Assembly: GCA_026122225.1 (NCBI GenBank)
Contig: JANEZZ010001642.1
Span: forward strand, 434,001 to 498,000
Reading direction: 5' to 3'
DNA length: 64,000 nt
Source of the DNA: Heloderma charlesbogerti
Taxonomy: Eukaryota; Chordata; Lepidosauria; Squamata; Helodermatidae
How positions within the stretch are numbered: the first letter of the stretch is position 1; each line of letters starts with the position of its first letter. The position numbers and the translations under genes were made by a program. Shown piece by piece: positions 47,451 to 58,086 of the stretch. A model generated the notes under the pieces. The model did not search any database, was not told the origin of the DNA, and saw nothing but the letters and a program-made list of their open reading frames with translations.

Positions 47451-47940
47451 GGAAACTTTACGCATGGCTAGTGCAAAAGCCACTGGACCTAACTGTCTGA
47501 AATTTGGTAGGTTCAGTCAGCTCCACAGGGCCTGCTAGGTCCCCAAATTCCATGAATTTATGTGGAAGTACAAAAAAAGTATAGCTCTTTACTTTGACAG
47601 ATTTTCTTGGAAAAAGCAAACTTTACCTGTGACTAGCACAAAAGTCACTGGACATAACTGCCAGAAATTTGGCAGGTTCCATCAGCTCCATGGGGGCTGC
47701 CAACTTACCAAATTCCATACGCTTATGTGGAAGAATAAACAAATTATAGCTCTTTGCTTTGACAGATTTTCTTGGAAAAAGCAAATTTTAACTAGCTAGC
47801 ACAAAAGCCACTAGGCCTAACTGTCTGAAAATTGGCAGACTCAATCAGTTTTATGGGGGCTACCAAGCCTCCAAATTTCATGTATTTATCATACAAACTA
47901 AAAAAGATATGGTCATTTTTGTTTTCCAAAGCAAGTCAAT
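47451..47940 (+). repeat. Three tandem ~165-bp units inside the hAT-like element
   Basis: Equivalent points GGAAACTTTA (47451), GCAAACTTTA (47616) and GCAAATTTTA (47781) are each exactly 165 bases apart. Every unit carries CTAGTGCAAAAGCCACTGG-like text, a GAAATTTGGYAGGTTC word, TCAGCTCCAYRGGG, a CCAAATTCCAT word and TAGCTCTTTRCTTTGACAGA followed by TTTTCTTGG. The units differ by roughly 15-25 percent. A partial fourth unit fades out before the right terminus. Confidence 0.9.
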
Positions 47941-48050
47941 GGGAAAATGTAAAAACAATTAGGACCGCTCAAAAGATCCAGGGCACAGCTCAAAAAAGAT
48001 CCAGGGCCCGTGCCCAGATAGGCTACTTTAATGACGCCCCTGGTCATTAG

Positions 48051-49228
48051 TATGTGGATGATACCCTGTTCTACCTCTCATTTCCATCTACATATCCCAG
48101 GAAGACTGTTGAACTCATGAACCAGTGTCTGGAAGCTGTTTTGCGGTGGATGAGGGTAAATAAGCTGAAACTTAAATCCAGACAAGACAGAGGTATTGTG
48201 GGTTGAGAAATCAACTACTCTGGATATTGGTTTACAACTGGTCTTAGAAGGTGTTGCACTTCCCCTAAATGGTGAAGTGAATAGTTGGGAAATCCTCCTG
48301 AGCCCTGCACTAACTGGGGAAGCCCAGGTGGTCGCAGTGTCCAGGAGTGCGTTTTCCCAGCTTAGGGTTGCAGCTGGCATACTAATCTATCTGGAGAGGA
48401 TAGACCTTGCTTCAGTTATCCATGCGCAAATGATGTCCAGTCTGGACTACTGTAATGCTCTGGAAGTGGGGCTGCCTTTGAAGACAGTCTGGAAACTTCA
48501 GCTGCTGCAGAATGCAGCTGCCTGAGTGTTGGAGTAGAGGCGATCAGATAATATAACACCTATACTGCACCAGCTGCACTGTTTACCAGTGTGTTTCGTA
48601 GCCCAATTTAAAGTGCTCATAGAGGAAATCCTTTATAGAACAGTAACTGTGCTGAGAAGTGCTGGCTAATCAGATATTTACTTACGTGGTCCCTAAAGTT
48701 AACTTCTGAGGCTTTTCTCCAGATTCCCTCACCGAATGAGGTACAGCAGGTGGCTACCTGAGAAAGAGCCTTTTCAGTGGTGGCGCCTTGGTTATAGAAT
48801 GCCCTCCCCAGAGAAACTCGCCTGGGAATTATGTTGTGGTCTTTGGGATGCCAGGTGAAGACATTTTATTCTCCCAGGCTTTTTAGTTTTTCAGTTTTAA
48901 AACTGTGTTGGTGCCTTTTAGATCAGGGACGGGGAATGTGTAGCTCTCCAGATGCTGTTGGACAGCAACTGCCATCATCCCTCACTGTTGGCTATGCTGG
49001 CAAGAGCCGATGGGAGTTTCAGTCAACAACATCTGGAGGGCCACACTTTCCCCATCCCTGTTCTAGATCCTTGAACCGCTGCTGTCCTCTGCTGCTGTTT
49101 TATTCTGTGGCTGTTTTAATTTGTTTTAGGGTTAACATTATTTTACTGTATTTATGTATCTTATGGCTTTTTGTTTTATGAAGCACCTGAAGATTGCTTG
49201 AGTGGTATAGAAATGCAGTAAGTAAATA
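48051..49228 (+). mobile_element. L2-type LINE, right part to its 3' end
   Basis: It continues the L2 after the hAT-like insertion: TATGTGGATGATACCCTGTT (YVDDTLF), GGATGAGGGTAAATAAGCTG (WMRVNKL), TTATCCATGCGCAAATGATG, CTGGACTACTGTAATGCTCT (LDYCNAL), then GAGCCTTTTCAGTGGTGGCG and AAGACATTTTATTCTCCCAG. The tail is GAGTGGTATAGAAATGCAGT with AAGTAAATAAATAAA. It is interrupted again by a 137-bp miniature element at 48924-49060. Confidence 0.85.
48924..49060. mobile_element. hAT miniature element, 137 bp, with 8-bp duplication
   Basis: It starts CAGGGACGGGGAATGTG and ends as the reverse complement of CAGGGATGGGGAAAGTGTG. Nearly the whole element is palindromic (CTCTCCAGATGCTGTTGGAC against AACAACATCTGGAGGG). 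The flanks TTTTAGAT (48916-48923) and TTCTAGAT (49061-49068) are an 8-bp target duplication with one mismatch. It sits in the 3' part of the split L2. Confidence 0.9.
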
Positions 49229-49710
49229 AATAAAATCAGGTGACAGGTGGGAGCATGGAAAATTGTCATGGTTCACCTGTGGACATTCCCAAGGACTTGG
49301 TGACAAAAGGCCACACGGATTTGTGCAGTCAATCAGAATCTACTAACCAAGCTGCAGAGGCTGTTCAGTTGGCAGCTGGGTGTTTCTGTGCATGTTGCAT
49401 AATAGCCATGTGGACTCTTTCAATCTGTGTAGCAGCTGGGAATGAGCATTGGTGTAGTAACTTTGGGTGATGTATATCAAGGTAGGGTCATATTATTTAT
49501 GCCTCTGAGTGTTTGTTACTCGAATCTTCTGGTTTTATATCATGTACTGTGCAAGCAGCAATGAGCTCTGGCAATAACTAAAGGGGGAATGTTGACTTCT
49601 ATCTTTCTCCTATAGTTGGCTCCTTTCTGCTCCCTCTGATTCATATGTAACAAATTAAGCGGAGTGGGTTACATTGGGCAGTGATCATGGAAGTTGCTTA
49701 CTGTGGCTTC

Positions 49711-49781
49711 TTGGCTTTAGTAGAGAGATTATGGCTATTAAAGCAACAGCTTCCTGGCCATAATCTCTCTACTAAAGCCAA
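49711..49781. repeat. Perfect 25-bp inverted repeat, 21-nt spacer
   Basis: The arms TTGGCTTTAGTAGAGAGATT+ATGGC (49711-49735) and 49757-49781 are exact reverse complements, with a 21-base spacer. Bases just outside are unrelated. A transcript would form a long hairpin; whether it is a recent miniature element or a functional hairpin cannot be told from sequence. Confidence 0.95.
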
Positions 49782-50559
49782 TACAGCTAAATAAAGGCAA
49801 CTCTTCCTCCCTCCTCCCCATGACTATGACTGAGAGTCTGAGTTTCTACTACTCTGTCTTAAACTGGCTGAAATCCAGTTGTTGGAACCATTCAAGGATC
49901 TACACAGCAACAGAAGGAAAGAAGGGCACCCTTAATAGAGGCATGGCTGAAAGAAGCTTCTAATAGTCATTAGTCCATTCACTGCTTCTTTCCCCAAAGC
50001 AAGAGAACCTTTGTTGTTCATAGCATTAAAGTGGTTCTGGAATGCAAGAATGATCCACTGCTAAAGGGGGCACAACTAGTAGCAAATCAGAGCCAAACTG
50101 GATGTGAAAGCCGCACTTTTGTGCATTTAAATCTGTATCGTCCACAATCATATAGAAAGCGGGGAATGGCAGTCTAATTTAAGGAGCAATTTAAGGAGAG
50201 GATGTGTAGGTGACAGCAACTGAACTTTTCCCCCATCCATGGCTTATGTCCCTGCAGCCCCTCTGCCCAAGTACTTTTTTCTCAGCTAACCTCACTTTCA
50301 ATATTGGAGCCTCGGCTGGTAGAAAAAGTCCCTGGGCGGAGAGGCTGTGGTAAAATAAACCATGCGTGGCTGCAGCCTTTGTTCTCCTGGCCCATGCACC
50401 CCTTTTGCTCCTTCAAGCGGATGCACCCCCTATTTTCTACATAATTGTGACTGAGCTGGTGAAAACACAATTCTCCTTTCTAGTTTGGCCCTCAATGACA
50501 AAAAAAAAATGCTCACACACACAAGAGGTCCTTTGAAAATGTATTTATAAACTACATTT

Positions 50560-50620
50560 ATTTTATTTTTCAAGTTAATTAACTACATTTCTATACCACC
50601 GAATGGCCGAAGCTCCCTGG
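50560..50620 (-). mobile_element. L2 3'-tail remnant
   Basis: Reverse-complemented, the text reads GGAGCTTCGGCCATTCGGTG, GTATAGAAATGTAGTTAATT, resembling the GAGCTCTGGCTATTGGGCGG TATAGAAATG end of the 34.8-kb L2. Only the 3' end is left. Confidence 0.6.
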
Positions 50621-50625
50621 GGGTG

Positions 50626-53142
50626 GGGGAAGTTCATAAAATAGAACAGGGCTGATCCTTCAACTATTGTCTATGGTATGAAGCTGAAACAGTTTAGGTT
50701 AGGTAGGATGAGGTTGCCCGTCTTCCACAAAAACAGGTAACCATGGAGGAAAGCATGGAGGAAGATGGAGTGGGATTAAAGAACCAATAGTAAAGAGAGG
50801 ACTGCATCAAACTGGTAGAAAATGATAGAAATGGTAAACGCATGTGGTTTACACTCACCATGGCAAATTTCCCACCATTAGAACTCATTACATAATTACA
50901 TGAGTGAGGGCCATCACACAATGGTTTTCCCAGCTCTAATTTATGTCCTTGGCAGTTGCGGTGGGGATGTGATGGCATCTTCTCATGTGGTGAATTCTAA
51001 TAGATGATATGCCTAGAGGTAGGAGGTTCACCACAGGAATACTGACTTCCACAGGAAATGTAGCATCTACACTAGGTCTTTTTATATCCATTTGACAGTG
51101 GATGGGGGAAGGAACAATATTGGCTTAGAAGCAAAGTTAAGCAAGACAGTCTCAATTTAGTGTATGATGCATGTTCCCAAGCTTGTTAAACTCTGGCAGT
51201 ATGTTGCAGCTGGTTTAGCTCATGTGTGATGTGCTCAAATGTGTTGGAGCTAAATAGTACCTACTTTTGAGTTTTGTGGGAGTTGAAAGAAGCAGCAAAA
51301 CTAACATCAAGTTCTTACCCAGATTTCAGTTTTTGACATGTAAATGGAATGTAGGGGAAATACCTCTAGGATACTCAATTGACAGATCATCAGTGCATTA
51401 TTTAGTAGGAGTGTCTAGGTGTCTAGTCACATGCTCAGTCAACTCTTTGAAAAGGCATTCTGTTGCTACTTGCCATAGTGCCCTACAATTTATAATTTAT
51501 TCTTTGTTTTAACATCTCCACATTAAAGTATTCTATTTGCTACCATCACATGGGCAGAAGAATGTGGCATTTCATTGGAAGTTTACAGACCAGTTCTCAC
51601 AGCATGCATAGCACAGCTGGGAAGCTAGCTTGCCAGATGACAAATTTTAAAGTAGCAGTGGATGTCATCAGAGTAAAACTGATGTCATTGGTAATAGTAA
51701 CATGTTTGGCAGGATCCTTGCTCTTATTGTATGATTCAGTCAGATTTATTTTGAGCATATTACTTAAATGCTAGATCTGCTCTGCTACATTCCCAGAAAC
51801 CATGGGATTTAAGCTGGTTATATTTACATACAAAATGTTTGCCTCTGGGTCCATATGGTTAATCCATTGTTAAAAGATATTAAAAGACAAAATCAACCAA
51901 AGTGCTTTCTGAGCTCACTTTTGACAAGTGAAGACATGGAGTTCTTGCACATGAGCATGGCAGTGGATCACTCTGGAAAGTCTAGGAATGATAGACAACT
52001 TCATGTGTTTTTCTTGTGTTTTCAGAACTAGCCTGGAGAATTCATGTTGAATCCTATTTATGGTGTATAGAATCTCTGCCCTGGTTCATACTTTGATGGC
52101 AGTGGGGAGACACGCACACACACCTCACAGAATGAGGCACTTCATGATGACACCTGATTACAGAGATCTCATTCATGTGATTTCCTACACACACATCAGC
52201 ACCACCACAAGGCAAGAATCAGATGAATGGAGCCTCCGTGTGAATAGGTGTCATTGTGGAAGACCACCTGGCTTGCATGTTCATGAAGGGGAAGGATAGC
52301 GAATAGTAGCAGCTTCACTCACCAACATATGAACCAAGGTTTATGCTCTCCTCTTCTGTCTCTCTTCACTCTCTCTTCTGTCTCTAACCTGATGTATGGC
52401 ACTGTTCGTAGTGAGGCATCACAAGCATAATACAATATTTAATGGGCTTGATGTGTTGCTCCTTTATAATACTACACTTTTCTTTATGTTTCAGACATTT
52501 TGTAAGTTGGCACTGCCTAATTAGTCAAATTGGAGGTCAATTCAAGGAACAAACAAGAGTCAGATCATATACAAAGACTGGGGCAGAGCTTTGAAAGGGC
52601 TGGTGACTTAAAAGCTTTGTCTTGTGATGAAGCAGAGGTCAATCAGATGAGATTCCATTACTGGAACAACTTGCTCAGGATGAAGACATTTGCGCAAGGC
52701 TTCCGGGGATAGGGATGAGAGGGACTGAGGATCAGTATAAACAGACACTTTGGTGCCTGGGTCAGAAGAAATCCTAATGTCACCTTTGACACGGCTCAAT
52801 CTATAGGGAAGTTCTGTTCAAACTGCACTGAAATGAATGAGAATTACAAAAACCACTACCATCCTTTTCTGCGGCTCCACATTCCCTTCATTGGGGCTTG
52901 CTAAGAAGGTTTCTAGTGGATTCTGCCCCAAGGATCAGATCTGTCTGTCATTCTGCCACCCAAAATCTGTTTGGGTTGAAGTTGTTGCCTTCCTTCATAG
53001 GAGTGTAACTGAGTATGAATGCTAAGTGATGGGAGAGAGAATTGATAGATAAGAAGGGTGAGGTAGGAAATCCTGGATACAAAGCTGAGGTTTTTGAAAG
53101 AGTTGGGGAAGGGTAAGCAGCAAGATTTGTACACAGCCTAGG
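50626..53142. other. Intron sequence without recognised features
   Basis: No exon, transposon end or RNA gene was recognised. Frames are short. Confidence 0.4.
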
Positions 53143-53490
53143 TCAGGGGTGGGCAGAAGGTAGAATCAACTGGTAGATCTTGGTGTGATTTTCAGTAGAT
53201 CCCCAAGGGTTTCTGGTTCCCACTTGTTTAACATTACAAATAAAATAAAATAAAAAATAAAACAGTGACAACAAAAGGCTCCCCACCCTTCTAAATTAGG
53301 GTGCTGAGATGCAAGAAAGCTTATGGGAAAACTAGGAGTGGGTTGAGTATGTGCTCTGAGGCATCTTTGCTCCTTAATTCTTAGTGTGTCTTCCACCACG
53401 CAACTATTTTGCACTTGGTTCTGGTTGCTAGATCTCAGGATTCTAGTAAAGTACAAGGTAGATCCTGCAAGCCTGGTATCTGCCCACCAC
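53143..53490. mobile_element. hAT-like miniature element (GGTAGAT family)
   Basis: It starts CAGGGGTGGGCAGAAGGTAG and ends with the reverse complement of CAGTGGTGGGCAGATACCAG. The interior repeats TAGATC words and an A/T-rich (AAATA)n stretch near 53236. The flanking 8-mers GCCTAGGT and ATCTAGAT agree only partly. A reverse-oriented relative is at 5797-5912. Confidence 0.65.
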
Positions 53491-53589
53491 TGATCTAGAT
53501 GAGGTACGTGGCACTTAGAATCTGGACCAGCCTCCCTAGAACAGTGTACCTGGCCCTACTGCTGCTCACTTTTTGATTACCCGCAAAGA

Positions 53590-53775
53590 TGGATTGATTT
53601 CAGCAGGTGTTTTTTTGGATATTGGCTGAGGATTTTACTGCTGCTTGAAACTACTGTTGTGAACTGTTCTAGATTGTTTTGTTCTGCTTGACTGTTGTTG
53701 TTTTATTGTTTGTAAGCCACCCCAATTATATTTTGTATAGAAAGGTAGGATAAAAATGTCAGAAGTAAATAAAGA
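53590..53775 (+). mobile_element. L2-like LINE 3' tail
   Basis: TTATTGTTTGTAAGCCACCC and TTGTATAGAAAGGTAGGATA followed by AAAATGTCAGAAGTAAATAA match the usual end of these LINEs (GTAAGCC, AGAAAGG, GGATA, AAATAAA). The upstream extent is uncertain. Confidence 0.6.
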
Positions 53776-53908
53776 AGTCACTGACAAACCTGTATAGCCG
53801 ATAGAAAGGGAGCTGCTGCTCATTGGTGTTGTGCACATTCCAGATAACCTGTCTCAGTGGATGACGCAGATGCATTTGCTGTTGTTCAGTCAGCAGGCTT
53901 ATATATGA

Positions 53909-53927
53909 GAGAGAGAGAGAGAGAGAG
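53909..53927. repeat. (GA)n microsatellite
   Basis: About ten GA units within TATATGAGAGAGAGAGAGAG text. Confidence 0.9.
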
Positions 53928-54618
53928 CACATGTGTCTCGTTAAACCCTGCTGCTCCCTACCACATGTCTCCAATTTAATGCTACTTTGTATGAGAATAT
54001 GTACAAGGGGAAATAAAAACAACAACCCAACAAGCAAAGCAAGAGGAGCTGGCTGCTAACTGCAGATTGATTGTGAAGTTTATGGGTTGTTTTCCTGATC
54101 GTGCCAAATCAGCACCTGATGTACTAAGTTGTGAGTGATCTGAAGAAAGTTCTAATTAAGCCCAGGGTGGTATTGGGGATTTATAGGGGTACAGCACAGA
54201 AGCTTTCCCCCCCGCCCCCACCTTGTATAACATGCACGAGAGAGCAAGCCTGCTGCCAAGACGATATTTGTGTGGCATCATAAAATATATTTTACAACTC
54301 AATCATTCATGGGAAGGAATGAGAAAATGACATTGTTTCCAACCTCATTTGCAAAGCTGCACATAATGTGGAACTCATGTGGTGACGATCAAGCATTTGA
54401 TAGTGTGGTGGTCTGCTTCTTAGGATGGTAACTGTCACATGGGTCCACACCTTCAAATGTAATTTTGGTAAACTCGTTGTTGGGCTTCCCGAATGATGAT
54501 ACAGTGTGCTCCTCTCATATTGGACACACTGGTGAAGGGTACTTTTGTCCAAGGCGAAGTGATGGATGCTATACGAAGGACAGTTTGCCATAAGTCAGGC
54601 AGCATGGGCTAAGCACAG

Positions 54619-55162
54619 TTGTTGTTGTTGTTCCGTCGTTCAGTCGTGTCCGACTCTTCGTGACCCCATGGACCATAGCACACCAGGCCTTCCTGTCCTG
54701 CGCTCTCTCCCGGAGTGTGCTCAAGTCCATATTCATTGCATCGGTGATGCTATTACATTCCAGGTTCCTAAACAATATTGTTCTTTACAGCATCGGACTT
54801 TCTTTTCACCACCAGACACATCCACAGCTGAGTATCCTTTCGGCTTTGGCCCAGCCGCTTCACTCTTTCTGGCGCTATTTGGAAATTCCCTCTGCTCTTC
54901 CCCAGTAGTATATTGGACACCTTCCGACCTGAGGGGCTCATCTTCTGGCGTCATATCTTTTAGACTTGTGTTACGTTCCATGGGGTTTTCTTGGCAAGAA
55001 TACTGGAGTGGGTTGCCATTTCCTTCTCCAGTGGACCACATTTTGTCAGAACTCTCCACCATGACCTGTCCGTCTTGGGTGGCCCTGCACGGCATAGCTT
55101 ATGGCTTCACTGAGTTACGCAAGCCCGTTCGCCACAACAAGGCAGTGATCCATGAAGGGGGC
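54619..55162 (-). mobile_element. Internally deleted Bov-B: start of the element joined to its 3' end
   Basis: Minus strand, 5' to 3'. First comes a leader with TGGATCACTGCCTTGTTGTG. Then follows text of the ORF2 N-terminal region as known for Bov-B (ATGACGCCAGAAGATGAGCC, reading MTPEDEPLRSEGVQYTTGEE, and RCCKEQYCLGTWNV). Directly after GGAATGT near 54758 comes the ORF2 C-terminus ([38 protein letters not shown]) with an (AAC)n tail at 54619. The central endonuclease and reverse transcriptase, normally about 2.5-3 kb, are absent, and the two parts are in different frames. It cannot encode its own reverse transcriptase but keeps the tail it would need to use that of a full Bov-B. Confidence 0.85.
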
Positions 55163-56975
55163 TAAGCACAGTGCTCGGGCATTAATGTGATGTAGAATTT
55201 GCTGGTATTCTGGAGAAACCATTTTCCCCACTAAACTAGAGCAGCATGAAATTGGAAGTACCTGTTTATATTCCATGGGCTTTGTGGATGAATGTCCACC
55301 ATTTAAAAGGGACAGAAATACAGAAAATATTCCCATGTAAGATTTATATTTAAATCCAAAGCAGCTCTTGCCAAAGAACAGACAAGAAACAGCCAGCAAG
55401 ATGCTTGCTTTGGCATCGGGCCTGGCCAACTGTGCCTCTGGAGCTCTAGGATGAGCTCTGCAATGCATTATACTAATAGAGAATGTCGCTTGTTGACACC
55501 TTACATGTCCTTCACCATTATGGAAGACCCAAGTCAGCAGACCACCCAGAACCATTGCATAGTTGCCTGTGAGCTCATGGGAATGCCCACTGGGTGAAAT
55601 ATGTTGTGTGTGTTTTTGTGATACTGTCTCTTCCTGTTGCCCTGCCAAAAGACCAAGTCCCAGCTTGAAGAATTGAGTCATTTGTACCAATTACCCCCTC
55701 ATCGCTCCTTATTTTGCATAATGTCTTTTACACTGAGGAGTGCTACAGAATTGTTCATTGCATTTCATTGCCAGCAGTGATACAGTCACATAAACCTATT
55801 GTAAGAGGTAATAAACACTTGATCAAACTGATGGGACTTCTCTCTCTTCCCCACCCACCCAGTCACAAAGACTTAAGGACTGCTTCGGTCTGTTTCAGAG
55901 ATGCTGACTGACACCTGAATTTGAGAAAGATCTACAAATATCCTCTCTAAATGTGTAATCCTCTGAATCAGGCAACTATTGACATATGAAACCTGAAGGT
56001 ACTTGACATGGGAGTGGAAGGTGATGGTTTCTAGTGCTGCTACATAATCAAGCCAACCTGAATCTAGTTGTCACTTCAGTGCCACAGCCTCTGTTGCCTT
56101 AGATGTAAGAGTCAGTGTACCATGGGATTCAGCCAGAGATCAAATCAGAAAATTCCCATGCATATGAAAGGAATAAAAAACCTTTCCCGATCTTCTAGAT
56201 GAGTGAATATTATGTTCTGGTGTGTACTGTTCTTCGCAAAAAAGTAAAAGCATGGAGAAGGGGCATGTACATGCAGTTGTATGCAACCAGTGGAACATAT
56301 CCTAAAAAGTAATCATCTGGCTACACTAGGAAGAGTAAAATTCCTTTCCACCATGGTCAAGGATTAAAGATAAAGTGCTCCAGGGACATAAACTTTCTAA
56401 TAGATATGTGGCTGAAATAGATGTCTACATATGCTCATTCATTAATGGGGATATGACCTAGGGTCAAGGCTTTGACAACTGAGGTAATATCCCCCCAATA
56501 TAAACATCCTTGGACAGCAACTGAAATTTCTCCAAGCCTTGGTGACAAGCAGGCACTTTGGACATCTCTGGCTCAGTTTCTGCTTCAATAGTGGTGGCCC
56601 AGTCAAAGTAAATACAAATGATTTTATCTGCAAAATACGTAGTAAAAAGTCAAAGCAAGCTTTGGATGCCGTAATATTCAAACGTGAGGAGCAAGTTTAT
56701 ATCAGCCTCTGTTCTGGTTCGAACAACTCTTCTAGACACAGTGGTGGCACTGAGTTTTGCCTCCACACCATACGTCTTCAAATGGGGCTCTTTGGCATAC
56801 TTGGTCAGATTCAATCTGACTCCTCTAGCACTTCTACTACCTTGGTATTAAAGAATTGTGTAATTTTTGTTTGGCTTTTTTGTTTATTTAAAGGGTTATT
56901 CCCTGCAGTGGGAGTGATACCTAACACCTGATAACCCCTTCTAGTAAGTACTATGTCGTTACAGAGGTTTCCAAC
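55163..56975. other. Intron sequence; a 191-codon minus frame of unknown nature
   Basis: A minus-strand open frame at 55115-55690 partly overlaps the Bov-B leader and shows no domain I recognise (it includes LLAGQQEETVSQKHTQHISP). It is probably a decayed repeat or chance. Elsewhere only short frames were seen. Confidence 0.35.
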
Positions 56976-56979
56976 GTTG

Positions 56980-57048
56980 ATAAAAATGGTTATTAAAAGG
57001 TTATAAAAATGGTTATTAAAAATTTAAAAATGGTTGTAAAAACAGTTA
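56980..57048 (+). repeat. Short degenerate tandem repeat (AAAAATGGTTATT)
   Basis: The word AAAAATGGTTATTAAAA occurs twice and AAAAATGGTTGTAAAAA once at about 22-base spacing, giving a small AT-rich array of three to four units. Confidence 0.8.
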
Positions 57049-57970
57049 TAAATCCCTGGGAGGCAATTAAAAGGCTACTCACAGCCTTGATAAAAATTTA
57101 TATCTCAATGTTAGCTTAGTTCAGTTCATTCAGCTCAACTTTGCTTGCATCGTCCAATTTACTTTCAGCTGCTGGAATTCTTTATTATCTTCTCTCCCTT
57201 TTTGCTGTTCAGTCCTCTGAAAAATACCTCCTCTCCCCAATTATAGCTTGTGTCTGGTGTAGCAGGTGGTAAAGTTGTGCTGCAAAGGTGTTCTTCAAAG
57301 CTAAAAGCCAAGTCAACTGCTATAATTTGCAGAGCTCAAACAAAGGCTTCTGCTCAGGACGCCATTTTGCCCCCCTCCCCCTCCTCTAGCACTTGCATTG
57401 TGTCATCCCTGCTGCTTCATTACCTATTGTTCCCCTGTAAACCAGGGAGTTGCCTGACTCTGCAACTGGGGGCGGGTGGAACACCTAGAAACAATTGCTG
57501 ATAGTCTGCATGCTATATATTATTTTAGAAGCTAACTAGATTATTGGCAGGAAGACTAGCAAGGTCAATGAGCAATTTTTAAGTTCTGGAAATGAGTCAG
57601 ATCCACAAATGTCCAGGGGTGGATCACTTTAACCCATTCTTCATCTGTCTAGAGGTTAAACCGCCCTGTGATTCATGCCCTGCCAAAGTAGCTAAAGGCA
57701 ACATCTTAAATAGTCTCAAGCCCCAATATACAGATCAGCAGATTCTAAGCTTGTGTAAAATAAAGTGTATATCCTGCTGCATATTTCTGCCTGCTAATAC
57801 ATTTTGTGAGCTCCATGGTTGCAATGACAGCCATGAGGTCAATCCAGTCCTGACAAGGAACCCTTGATACAGATGTTGAAGTCTCGCAGAGCCCTATGTC
57901 TAGGGATCTCAACACCAGCTTTGAGACAGGTCAGCCAGGAATCTGTTAGGAAGCAGAGTATTCTGTATAC

Positions 57971-58086
57971 CAGCCTTCCCCCAACCTGGTGCTCTCTAGC
58001 TGTTTTTTTTACTTCAACTGCCATCAGCCCAAGTCCAGTGGTCAGGAATGCTGGGAGTTGTAATCCACCCGGCTGGGGGAAGGCTG
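57971..58086. mobile_element. hAT-like miniature element (CAGCCTTCCCC family)
   Basis: The ends CAGCCTTCCCCCAACCTGGT and the reverse complement of CAGCCTTCCCCCAGCCGGGT enclose a palindromic core (AACTGCCATCAGCCCAAGTC / GCTGGGAGTTGTAATCC). The flanking 8-mers CTGTATAC and CTCTACAC match at 6 of 8 positions. Confidence 0.75.

Larger units (their letters stand above)
44484..48042. mobile_element. 3.56-kb non-autonomous hAT-like DNA transposon
   Basis: The termini are AGGGGCGTTGCTAGGG on the left and, reverse-complemented, CAGGGGCGTCATTAAAG on the right, of the CAGGGGCGT type seen in hAT elements. The insertion splits an L2 within its CHQYADD codons. Flanking 8-mers are GTCATTAC (44476-44483) and GTCATTAG (48043-48050), a hAT-length duplication with one mismatch. 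No transposase reading frame is visible. Inside are a (TG)n run, two SINE-derived pieces, a palindromic miniature element, a 169-bp-spaced duplication near 45231/45400 and three 165-bp tandem units near the right end. A 16-base word (AAAAGATCCAGGGCAC) is repeated in the same orientation near both ends. Confidence 0.8.

Noticed and set aside
47451..47940. Regularly spaced repeats reminiscent of a CRISPR array
   Set aside because: The whole 165-base unit is repeated, with no unique spacers, and the context is a eukaryotic transposon.
54566..55165. 199-codon plus-strand frame
   Set aside because: It is antisense to the internally deleted Bov-B and explained by it.
55115..55690. 191-codon minus-strand open frame as a gene
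   Set aside because: Part of it lies in the Bov-B leader and the rest shows no domain or hexamer pattern that I can recognise.
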